Shown: positions 1-5,850 of the stretch, piece by piece
Layout: the number at the start of each line of letters is the position of its first letter
Numbering within the stretch: position 1 is the stretch's first letter
Assembly: GCA_005879775.1 (NCBI GenBank)
Contig: VBJX01000104.1
Span: 2,249 to 8,974 of the forward strand
Direction: 5' to 3'
Source: Chloroflexota bacterium
GTDB taxonomy: Bacteria > Chloroflexota > Limnocylindria > QHBO01
DNA length: 6,726 nucleotides
The notes under the pieces: generated by a model
Databases searched by the model: none
Told to the model about the DNA's origin: nothing
What the model saw: the letters and a program-made list of their open reading frames with translations, nothing else
Program-made: the position numbers and the translations under genes

Positions 1-528
1 CTGATCTTCGCCGACCAGCTCGGCGAACACGTCCCGCTCGGGTCTCTGGTGCTGATCGTTCTCGGCGTGCTGTGCGTGGCGGAGTCAGCGGTGATCGTGC
101 GCTGGATCCCGCGCAGCGACCCCTTCGCCACCAACGCCGTGGCCATGCTGAGCGGCGCCATCCTGCTGCTCGGCCTGTCCGCGGTGAGCGGTGAACCGAA
201 GGTGATGCCCACCGAGACCGCTACCTGGATCGCGCTCGGCTACCTGGTGAGCCTCGGCTCCGTGGTCCTCTTCTCGCTCTTCGTGTTCACCCTGCAGCGC
301 TGGGAGGCATCGGCCGTCTCATACACGACGCTGTTGATGCCGGTCGTCACCGTCTCCCTGGCCGCGATCCTGACCGGCGAGCAGGTCTCCTCCTGGTTCG
401 CCGTGGGCGGAGTGGTGATCCTGGCGGGTGTCTACGTCGGCGCGTTCCTGAAGACCGGCTATCGGCGCCGAGCGGTCTCGAGCGCGCCCGAGTGCCTGCC
501 GCTCGACGCGGAGGCCGAGGCGACCTAG
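1..528 (+). CDS. EamA/DMT-family membrane transporter, 3' part (start outside window)
   Basis: This is the C-terminal part of a multi-pass inner-membrane protein of the drug/metabolite transporter (EamA) superfamily, which exports or takes up small metabolites. The substrate cannot be told from sequence. The frame is open from base 1, so the gene begins upstream; 175 residues are visible, against about 300 for a complete two-repeat protein. The first visible residues (FADQLGEHVPL) look like the end of the first EamA repeat, followed by a full second repeat. Hydrophobic segments lie at about residues 17-36, 46-63, 76-98, 107-125 and 133-151. The stretch MPVVTVSLAAILTGEQ, followed by a Gly-rich last helix, is the typical EamA end: a Pro-containing helix, then G-E, then the last helix. 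The tail after residue 151 is short, basic and then acidic, so probably cytoplasmic. The stop codon overlaps the stop of the convergent gpsA. The family call is firm; the function is unknown. Confidence 0.85.
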   Translation: MIFADQLGEHVPLGSLVLIVLGVLCVAESAVIVRWIPRSDPFATNAVAMLSGAILLLGLSAVSGEPKVMPTETATWIALGYLVSLGSVVLFSLFVFTLQRWEASAVSYTTLLMPVVTVSLAAILTGEQVSSWFAVGGVVILAGVYVGAFLKTGYRRRAVSSAPECLPLDAEAEAT

Positions 529-1526
529 CCGCTCAGCTCGTCCTTGGGGGCGCGCGACATCAGCTCGGCCACGGCCTGCATCGGCGCCCTGCCCCCGTGC
601 ACGACTGCCTCCACCTGCTCTGCGATCGGCAGCTCCACGCCGTGCTGAGCCGCGAGAGCCAGCGCCCCACGCACGGTAAAGACCCCCTCAGCCACCCCAT
701 TGAGCTGCGCCGCTGCTGCTTCCCACGTTGCGCCGGCGGCCATCAGCTCGCCCGCGCGACGGTTGCGCGAGAGCGGGCTCATGCAGGTGGCGATCAGGTC
801 ACCGACTCCCGCCAGCCCCGCGAAGGTGAGCGGGTGCGCACCGGCGGCGACTCCGAGGCGGGTCATCTCGGCCAGCCCGCGGGTGACGATTCCCGCCTTG
901 GCGCTGTCCCCGAGCCCCAGGCCATCGACCATGCCCGCGGCCAGGGCCACCACGTTCTTGAGCGCCCCGCACAGCTCCACACCGACCAGGTCGGGGTTGG
1001 TATAGATCCTGAACCGATCGCTGGCCAGGACCGATGCGAGCTCGGCCGTCAGCTCGGCATCCTGCGACGCCACCACCGTGCCCGCTGGCAGCCCGGCGGC
1101 GATCTCGCGCGCCAGGTTCGGGCCTGACAGGGCCGCCACCCGCCTCCCCGGCAGCTCCTGCTCGATCACCTCGCTCATGCGCAGGTGGGTCCCCTCCTCG
1201 ATCCCCTTCACCAGGCTCAGTACCGGTGCCCCGGGATACAGATGCCCGCGCAGCCGCTCGAGCGTCGCGCGCACATGGGCCGACGGAACGGCCAGGAGGA
1301 AGAGACGGTGCGGCTCCCCGAGATAGGCGTCGTCGGTGGCAGCTCGCAGGTTCGGCGGAAAGACGACCCCGGGCAGATAGCGACGGTTCTCGCGGACCGA
1401 CGCCAGCTCCTCGTTGGCAGCAGCGCTGTGGGCCCACAGCGTGACCGGACGCTCGGCGGCGGCGAGCTTGACGGCCAGCGTGGTGCCCCAGGCCCCCGCC
1501 CCGATGACGCCGATCTGGTCGGTCAC
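525..1526 (-). CDS. gpsA: Glycerol-3-phosphate dehydrogenase [NAD(P)+]
   Basis: GpsA reduces dihydroxyacetone phosphate to sn-glycerol-3-phosphate with NAD(P)H in the cytoplasm, supplying the backbone for phospholipid synthesis. The 333 residues match the usual length of about 330-340. Residues 5-16 form the Rossmann dinucleotide-binding motif (GAGAWG at 9-14). LVKGIE at 106-110 carries a conserved Lys (K107), SGPNLAREI lies at 134-142, and ELCGALKNVVALAAG at 184-198 includes the expected catalytic Lys190. GLAGVGDLIATC followed by SPLSRNRR (237-257) is the substrate-binding signature of the C-terminal helical domain. The start is GTG, 25 nt after the stop of the preceding small gene. No Shine-Dalgarno sequence is visible before it, but the N-terminus fits the family, so I keep this start. 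It is the last gene of the der block. Its stop overlaps that of the convergent transporter gene. Confidence 0.97.
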   Translation of the reverse strand: MTDQIGVIGAGAWGTTLAVKLAAAERPVTLWAHSAAANEELASVRENRRYLPGVVFPPNLRAATDDAYLGEPHRLFLLAVPSAHVRATLERLRGHLYPGAPVLSLVKGIEEGTHLRMSEVIEQELPGRRVAALSGPNLAREIAAGLPAGTVVASQDAELTAELASVLASDRFRIYTNPDLVGVELCGALKNVVALAAGMVDGLGLGDSAKAGIVTRGLAEMTRLGVAAGAHPLTFAGLAGVGDLIATCMSPLSRNRRAGELMAAGATWEAAAAQLNGVAEGVFTVRGALALAAQHGVELPIAEQVEAVVHGGRAPMQAVAELMSRAPKDELSG

Positions 1527-1551
1527 AGCTGCGCAGCCGCGCGTCGGGAGG

Positions 1552-1818
1552 CTACTCGACCTCGATCGTCTCGCGGGTGGGAGTCTCGGTCGTCGGGTTC
1601 GCCTCCATCCTGGAGATCCAGTGGTCCAGGTAGCTGCGCGCGGCGAGCAGCTGCTCCCTGCCGGCGGCCTTCATGTGCCTGCGCGTCTCATCGGGAAAGA
1701 CGTTGTGCATGAGCGCCCAGAAGGCAGTCTCGACGCTCTCGCGCTTCTCGCCGCCCCGCAGGCGACGCTCCAGGTCGGCGATGCGGGCTTCGAGCTGGGC
1801 AGTCCGGGGGTCATCCAC
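1552..1818 (-). CDS. Small helical/coiled-coil protein coupled to the ArsA-like ATPase, function unknown
   Basis: I do not recognise a named family. The product is 88 residues, almost entirely helical in character and very charged. Residues 3-22 (from the start used here) have heptad-like hydrophobic spacing (LEARIADLERRL) and probably form a short coiled coil. A second helical stretch follows at about 28-72, with a Trp/His/Phe-Pro segment (FWALMHNVFPDE) and then an Ala/Arg-rich amphipathic helix ending LDHWISRME. The last 15 residues are Thr/Glu-rich and probably disordered. There is no signal peptide or membrane segment. A GTG at 1827 would add three residues, but the GTG at 1818 is preceded by GGAGGTG with a 6-nt spacer, so I choose it. 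The gene then overlaps the stop of the ATPase gene by 8 nt, which suggests translational coupling and a shared function. That it works with the ATPase is inference. Confidence 0.75.
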   Translation of the reverse strand: MDDPRTAQLEARIADLERRLRGGEKRESVETAFWALMHNVFPDETRRHMKAAGREQLLAARSYLDHWISRMEANPTTETPTRETIEVE

Positions 1819-3022
1819 CTGTTCCACCTCCAGTGGCGCTCCGCACCGGCGCGGCGAAGCGAATCTTCAGCACATGGTCGTCGAACTTTGCACCACGCGT
1901 TGGCGCGTCGACAAGCGCCCGGGGCAGCACCAGGTTCCGGCGCCACGTTCCGACGTCGATCATCAGCTCATCGGCATGGCGGGTGAGCGTGATCTCCTCC
2001 TTCATGGCGAACGGCAGCTCAACCGCCAGGATGAACTCGCCGTCCTGTCGCTCGACGGTGTACGGGCGTCCGCGATAGAAGGGCAGGGAGGGATCGGCGT
2101 CGGCATAGAGGTCCCTGCCGAGCTCGCCGAGGATCTCCAGGCCGATCACCTCGCGATCCAGGAACGGCGCGCGCAGGATGGGGATCGGGGCGAAGGCCTG
2201 CTCGACCATCGGCGCGTAGCGCTGCTGGGCCTCGTACCAGCCGCGGAAGTACTTCCACCCGACGTCGTCGGGCAGTACCCGGTTGGCGATCACCAGATCG
2301 GTTGGATAGCCATACAGGTGGAAGTAGGTGAACGAGCGCTGTGCCTCCTTGATCACCACCTGCTCCAGGGTGAGGACCACCCGAACCGAGGTCCGATCGG
2401 GATCGATCAGCAGGTCGTGCATGTGCTCCAGCCGCCGGAAGAGCTCCTCGCCGGCGTTGAAGACGTCGTCGCCGGGCATCGGCATGCCGACCACGCGCTG
2501 GATGAACGGGCCAGTGAGCTTGGTGATCCGCCGCCCGATCGGCTCGATCTTCTCCATCCACCACTTGCCGGCCTCCGGCAGCGAGAGGAGGCGGAGCGTC
2601 TCTCCGGTGGGCGCGGCATCCACCACGATCACGTCGTAGTCGCCGGAGTCGTGGTGCTCGGCGATCCAGAGCAGGCTGCCGACCTCGTCCATCCCCGGCA
2701 GAACGGTCATCTCCTCGGCGAGCACCTCGTCCAGGCCGCGCCAGCGCAGGACGCTGGCCGCGTACTCCTGGATGCGTCCCCAGTAGCGCGACACGTTGTA
2801 GAAGACGTCCGACTCCTGGCCCCACAGGTTCGGTGCGATCTCGAGCGGCTGCGGACCGAGCTCGACCCCGAAGACGTCGCCCAAGCTGTGGGCGATGTCG
2901 GTGGAGAAGACGATGGTGCGGTGGCCACGCTGGGCGCAGGCCAGGGCGGTGGCCGCCGCCACGCTCGTCTTGCCCACGCCGCCCTTGCCGGTGTAGAGGA
3001 GGATGCGCGCCACGTCGCGCAT
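1811..3022 (-). CDS. ArsA/Get3-family ATPase with C-terminal Hsp20-like domain
   Basis: This is a cytoplasmic P-loop ATPase of the SIMIBI class, the ArsA/Get3 family, 403 residues long. Visible motifs are the deviant Walker A GKGGVGKT (12-19), switch I STDIAHSLGD (40-49, usually STDPAHSL), switch II DAAPTGETLRLL (135-146), LTLEQVVIKEAQR (217-229) and the base-contacting NRVLP (247-251). Residues about 320-390 (GEFILAVELPFAMKEEITL, LMIDVG, RNLVLPRAL, LKIRF) are beta-rich and match the Hsp20/alpha-crystallin-like domain often appended to bacterial ArsA-like proteins. The Gly/Thr-rich tail is probably flexible. The only cysteine is C29. The arsenite-binding cysteines of ArsA and the CXXC of eukaryotic Get3 are therefore absent, and no arsB or arsR is nearby. 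A metalloid pump is unlikely; a role in protein targeting or as a chaperone is inferred. The ATG start lies 50 nt after der and has no clear Shine-Dalgarno sequence. The 3' end overlaps the next gene. Confidence 0.92.
   Translation of the reverse strand: MRDVARILLYTGKGGVGKTSVAAATALACAQRGHRTIVFSTDIAHSLGDVFGVELGPQPLEIAPNLWGQESDVFYNVSRYWGRIQEYAASVLRWRGLDEVLAEEMTVLPGMDEVGSLLWIAEHHDSGDYDVIVVDAAPTGETLRLLSLPEAGKWWMEKIEPIGRRITKLTGPFIQRVVGMPMPGDDVFNAGEELFRRLEHMHDLLIDPDRTSVRVVLTLEQVVIKEAQRSFTYFHLYGYPTDLVIANRVLPDDVGWKYFRGWYEAQQRYAPMVEQAFAPIPILRAPFLDREVIGLEILGELGRDLYADADPSLPFYRGRPYTVERQDGEFILAVELPFAMKEEITLTRHADELMIDVGTWRRNLVLPRALVDAPTRGAKFDDHVLKIRFAAPVRSATGGGTGG
1825..1831 (-). promoter_or_regulatory. 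Shine-Dalgarno deciding the start of the small coiled-coil gene
   Basis: GGAGGTG on the minus strand lies 6 nt before the GTG at 1818 and inside the end of the ATPase gene. It is the only strong ribosome-binding site I see in the window. It overlaps the alternative GTG at 1827-1825, which argues against initiation there. Confidence 0.65.
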
Positions 3023-3036
3023 TCTGCCGGTTGGGG

Positions 3037-3070
3037 GCGAGCGGCGTGTTGACGCGAGCGGCGTTCTGAG
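3037..3070. repeat. Imperfect 17-bp tandem duplication between der and the ATPase gene
   Basis: Two adjacent 17-bp units, GCGAGCGGCGTGTTGAC and GCGAGCGGCGTTCTGAG, match at 14 of 17 positions, with the first 11 identical. They fill most of the 50-bp gap between der and the ATPase gene. The likely origin is slipped-strand duplication. A role as a paired protein-binding site or in mRNA structure ahead of the ATPase start is possible but not shown. Confidence 0.6.
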
Positions 3071-3072
3071 AG

Positions 3073-4506
3073 TCAGCGGCGCCGTGCGATGCGCCGGGGA
3101 CGCGCCTGGCGGCGGGCAGATTCCTCCGAGACACGCTGCCGGAAGATCAGCTTGATCGGCGTGCCAAGGAAGCCGTACTCGGCCCGGATCCGGTTCTCGA
3201 GGTAACGCCGATAGCTGAAGTGGATCAGCGTCGGATCGTTGACGAAGACCACGAAGGTCGGCGGAGCGACGGCCACCTGGGTGGCGTAGTAGATGCGAAC
3301 ATGCGAAGGCGGATGCTCGCGGACGGCATCGGTGACGACCCGGTTCAGCTCGGCGGTCGGCACGCGCCGGTAGCGCTCTTCGGCGACGCGGCGTGCCTCG
3401 TGCAGGATCCGCTCGACGCGCTGTCCGGTGAGGGCCGAGGCGAAGACGATGTCGGCCCAGGCCAGGTACGGCGCCTCGCGTCGCAGCGCCTTGAGCCAGT
3501 CGTCAGCAGTGTGGCCGTCCTTCTCGACGACGTCCCACTTGTTGATGACCAGCACGACCCCCTTGCCGGCCTCCAGGACGTAGCCCACGACATGGGCGTC
3601 CTGGGCGGTGTAGCCCTCCTGCGCATCGGTCAGGACCACTGCCACGTCGGCACGGTCGATCGCCTTGAGGCTGCGCAACACCGAGTAGCGTTCGATGCCG
3701 CGGTCGATCGCGCCGCGGCGCCGAATCCCCGCGGTGTCGACCAGGATCATCGGCTCGCCGTCGACCGCCACCGCCGAGTCGACCGGATCCCGGGTGGTCC
3801 CCGGCAGGTCGCTCACGATCATCCGCTCGTGGCCGAGGACACGGTTGACGAATGTGCTCTTGCCGGTGTTGGGCCGGCCCACGATTGCCACCCGCGGCGG
3901 TCCGATCTCGGTCTCTGCCAGCTCGGCCAGCTCGGTTTCGCTCAGATCGCCGTCGACGAAGGCCGATGCGGGCTCGCCCAGATCCGCCTCCGTCTCCTCG
4001 GGCGAGGCCGGCGGCAGCGCGTCCACCAGCAGGTCGGCCAGATCACCGGTGCTCCGCCCGTGCTGGGCGCTGATCGCGATCATCGGTTCGATGCCGAGCG
4101 CGTAGAACTCGGCACCCTCCAGCTCGCGACGCGGGTTGTCGGCCTTGTTGACGACCAGGATCACCGGCTTGGCCGCTCTCCGCAGGCGATCGGCCACCTC
4201 GTGGTCGAGCGGGGCGATGCCCACCGCGGCATCGACCATGAACAGGATCAGATCGGCCTCCTCGATGGCCACCCGGGCCTGATCCTGGACGCGGGCCTCG
4301 ATGTGTGTGCCGGGCTCCAGCTCCAGCCCGCCGGTGTCGACCAGGGTGAAGCGGCGGCCGTTCCACTCGCCTGTCCCGTAGACGCGGTCGCGGGTCGTGC
4401 CCGGAATGTCCTCGACGATCGCCACCCGCTCACCAACCAGGCGGTTGAAGAGGGTCGACTTGCCGACGTTGGGACGCCCGACGATGGCCACCACGGGAAG
4501 GGACAT
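3073..4506 (-). CDS. der: Ribosome-assembly GTPase Der (EngA), tandem GTPase domains
   Basis: Der is an essential GTPase for maturation of the 50S subunit. It is recognisable by its two G domains in one chain, seen here in 477 residues (family range roughly 430-490). G domain 1 has GRPNVGKS (10-17), GTTRD (36-40), DTGG (57-60), NKAD (120-123) and SAQHG (147-150). G domain 2 has GRPNTGKS (210-217), GTTRD (236-240), DTAG (257-260), NKWD (322-325) and SAL (357-359). The C-terminal KH-like domain spans about 375-458, ending in SYRRYLENRIRAEYGFLGTP and IKLIF. A strongly acidic linker (about 168-202) joins the G domains, and a basic tail (465-477) may contact rRNA. In domain 2 the usual Val of the P-loop is Thr214. 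The ATG start is 6 nt downstream of a TAGACT box and has no Shine-Dalgarno sequence, which suggests a leaderless transcript. It is the first gene of the minus-strand block. Confidence 0.97.
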   Translation of the reverse strand: MSLPVVAIVGRPNVGKSTLFNRLVGERVAIVEDIPGTTRDRVYGTGEWNGRRFTLVDTGGLELEPGTHIEARVQDQARVAIEEADLILFMVDAAVGIAPLDHEVADRLRRAAKPVILVVNKADNPRRELEGAEFYALGIEPMIAISAQHGRSTGDLADLLVDALPPASPEETEADLGEPASAFVDGDLSETELAELAETEIGPPRVAIVGRPNTGKSTFVNRVLGHERMIVSDLPGTTRDPVDSAVAVDGEPMILVDTAGIRRRGAIDRGIERYSVLRSLKAIDRADVAVVLTDAQEGYTAQDAHVVGYVLEAGKGVVLVINKWDVVEKDGHTADDWLKALRREAPYLAWADIVFASALTGQRVERILHEARRVAEERYRRVPTAELNRVVTDAVREHPPSHVRIYYATQVAVAPPTFVVFVNDPTLIHFSYRRYLENRIRAEYGFLGTPIKLIFRQRVSEESARRQARPRRIARRR

Positions 4507-4512
4507 GCGCCG

Positions 4513-4518
4513 AGTCTA
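4513..4518 (-). promoter_or_regulatory. Putative -10 box of der (leaderless)
   Basis: TAGACT on the minus strand fits the TANNNT form of a -10 element and ends 6 nt before the der ATG. Transcription would therefore start at or next to the A of the start codon. No convincing -35 hexamer is seen in the expected window (about 4535-4542). The absence of a Shine-Dalgarno sequence agrees with a leaderless mRNA. This is inferred from spacing only. Confidence 0.5.
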
Positions 4519-4561
4519 GCCGCCGTCCGGCAGCCGGCGTGATCGGCATGCCTGAGCGTGG

Positions 4562-4567
4562 TAGGGT
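4562..4567 (+). promoter_or_regulatory. Putative -10 box of the glycosyltransferase gene (leaderless)
   Basis: TAGGGT on the plus strand ends 8 nt before the ATG at 4576, the mirror image of the der arrangement. A -35 hexamer would fall at about 4538-4545, overlapping the one expected for der, but no good TTGACA match is present. The AGGG inside the box could instead act as a weak Shine-Dalgarno sequence 9 nt from the ATG, so the leaderless reading is not certain. Confidence 0.45.
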
Positions 4568-4572
4568 CGGCC

Positions 4573-4586
4573 CCGATGCGCATCGG
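4573..4586. repeat. Perfect 14-bp palindrome over the glycosyltransferase start codon
   Basis: CCGATGCGCATCGG is its own reverse complement over all 14 positions and includes the ATG. It could be an operator for a dimeric repressor placed at the transcription start, or a small RNA structure, or chance, since GC-rich DNA gives such sites now and then. No second copy was noticed in the window. Confidence 0.4.
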
Positions 4587-5847
4587 AATCGTGGGTACCC
4601 GCCTGGCCGGACTCGACGGGGTCACCTTCGAAGCAGCCAAGTGGGAGCACGTCCTGCTCGGCATGGGACACAAAGTCCGCCTCTGTGCGGGCGAACTCGA
4701 CGCCCTCCGCTCCAACGCCCGCCTCATCCCGGCCATGCACTTCTCGTACCCGCCGGCGGCCCGCGTCACGGCCGCGGCCTTCGATCCGGCGAGCGACCCG
4801 GCAGCCGTGCGCAGCGAGATCGACCGCCTGGCCCTCCAGCTGCTCCCCCCTCTGGTCGACTGGGTGACCCTCAGCCGGTTGGACGCGATCATCGTCGAGA
4901 ACGCCTGGGCCATTCCCATGCAGCTCCCGCTGGGCGTCGCGCTGCGGCGGCTGGTTGAGGAGACGGGGCTGCCTGCCATCGGCCACCACCACGATTACTG
5001 GTGGGAGCGGTCGCGATTCTCCGAGTGCGTCGTGCCCGAGGTGCTCGACGAGGCCTTTCCCCCAGACCTGCCCACGATCCGGCACGCCAGCATCAACAGC
5101 CTCGCCGCGGCCGACCTCCGCTCACGACGCGGCATCAACTCCCTGGTGGTACCGAACGTCTTCGACTTCGAGCAGCCGATTCCGCGCCATGGATGGTGGA
5201 TCCGCAAGCGACTGCGCCGCGAGCTGGGGATGGGAGACTCCGGCCTCCTCGTCGTCCAGCCGACGCGGGTCGTGCCGCGCAAGGGGATCGAGCTCGCCAT
5301 CGAGCTGGTCGGCCGAATCGGCGACCCGGATTCGGTGCTGCTGATCACCGGTCCGGCTGGCGACGAGGGGCTCGAGTACCTCGTCCAGCTCGAACGTCAG
5401 GCGCACGATGCGCACGTCACGCTGCGCTACGCCGCCGACCGATTCGCCCCGGACCACGAGGGGCTCCCGATCGGTCCAGCCCATACCCTGGGCGAGGCCT
5501 ATGCCGCGGCCGACGTGATCACCTATCCCAGCCTGTACGAAGGGTTCGGCAATGCCCTGGTCGAGGCGATCTACCACGGCAAGCCGGTGGTCGTGAACCG
5601 TTACCCGGTGTACGTGGCCGACATCGCGCCACTGGGCATGGACCTGGTCGAGATCGACGGCACGATCACCGACGAGACGGTGACGGAGGTGCGCGGCCTG
5701 CTCGCCAACCCGGCGCGCCAGCGGCGCATCGCGAAGCGCAACTTCGAGATCGCGCAGCGCCACCTGTCATACAAGCTGCTGCGGCGCCGGCTGAACAAGC
5801 TGCTCAACCACGCCGCCCCTGCCCTGACTGAGGGTGCGGCGATCTGA
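4576..5847 (+). CDS. GT4-like (GT-B fold) glycosyltransferase, acceptor unknown
   Basis: This is a 423-residue retaining glycosyltransferase of the GT-B fold, closest in pattern to family 4. It would transfer a sugar from a nucleotide-sugar donor in the cytoplasm. The N-terminal acceptor domain opens with a beta strand and Gly-rich loop (MRIGIVGTRLAGLDGVTFE, 1-19). It carries an unusual aromatic/His cluster, GHHHDYWWER (136-145). The C-terminal donor domain has PTRVVPRKG (229-237, with the phosphate-binding Arg/Lys pair) and the EX7E motif at E322 and E330 (YEGFGNALVEAI), followed by GKPVVVN. The tail after 380 is a basic helix. No signal peptide or membrane segment is seen. I use ATG 4576 rather than the in-frame GTG at 4558, because the extra residues would lie over the promoter and weaken the N-terminal motif. 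A role in making a glycosylglycerate-type solute or a cell-surface glycan are both possible; neither is shown. Confidence 0.87.
   Translation: MRIGIVGTRLAGLDGVTFEAAKWEHVLLGMGHKVRLCAGELDALRSNARLIPAMHFSYPPAARVTAAAFDPASDPAAVRSEIDRLALQLLPPLVDWVTLSRLDAIIVENAWAIPMQLPLGVALRRLVEETGLPAIGHHHDYWWERSRFSECVVPEVLDEAFPPDLPTIRHASINSLAAADLRSRRGINSLVVPNVFDFEQPIPRHGWWIRKRLRRELGMGDSGLLVVQPTRVVPRKGIELAIELVGRIGDPDSVLLITGPAGDEGLEYLVQLERQAHDAHVTLRYAADRFAPDHEGLPIGPAHTLGEAYAAADVITYPSLYEGFGNALVEAIYHGKPVVVNRYPVYVADIAPLGMDLVEIDGTITDETVTEVRGLLANPARQRRIAKRNFEIAQRHLSYKLLRRRLNKLLNHAAPALTEGAAI
5811..5841. terminator. Candidate bidirectional hairpin at the glycosyltransferase/ispH junction
   Basis: The arms CGCCGC-CCCT (5811-5820) and AGGG-T-GCGGCG (5831-5841) can form a 10-bp stem with one bulged T and a 10-nt loop. 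It lies in the last codons of the glycosyltransferase gene and 10 nt beyond the ispH stop, where a terminator serving both strands would be expected. Neither side has a T-tract, so it is not a classic intrinsic terminator. Confidence 0.3.
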
Positions 5848-5850
5848 GGC

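Noticed and set aside
469..505. Stem CGAGCGG/CCGCTCG near the end of the transporter gene as a terminator
   Set aside because: It has only 7 bp with a 23-nt loop and no T-tract, and lies inside coding sequence. Such pairings are frequent in DNA this GC-rich.
492..1127. 211-residue plus-strand frame opposite gpsA
   Set aside because: It is in codon-aligned antisense register and has low-complexity composition (His, Arg, Gly, Gln), while gpsA is unambiguous on the other strand.
1528..1537. Palindrome GCTGCGCAGC just before the gpsA start as an operator
   Set aside because: It is only 10 bp and self-complementary GC-rich words of this size are common here. The position is inside an operon, with no promoter nearby.
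1673..3052. 459-residue open frame on the plus strand opposite the ArsA-like gene
   Set aside because: It has the same codon-aligned antisense register as above, and the sense strand carries every motif of the ATPase. The frame is a by-product of codon bias.
3220..4542. 440-residue open frame on the plus strand opposite der
   Set aside because: It is codon-aligned antisense to der. In that register stops arise only where der uses TTA, CTA or TCA codons, which are rare in GC-rich genes. The product has no recognisable motifs.
4558..4575. GTG at 4558 as the glycosyltransferase start
   Set aside because: It would put six weak residues before the normal N-terminal strand and place the start upstream of the TAGGGT box. 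The ATG at 4576 fits better.
4516..5085. Minus-strand frame opposite the 5' half of the glycosyltransferase gene
   Set aside because: It is codon-aligned antisense, it would cover the divergent promoter region, and it has no family pattern.
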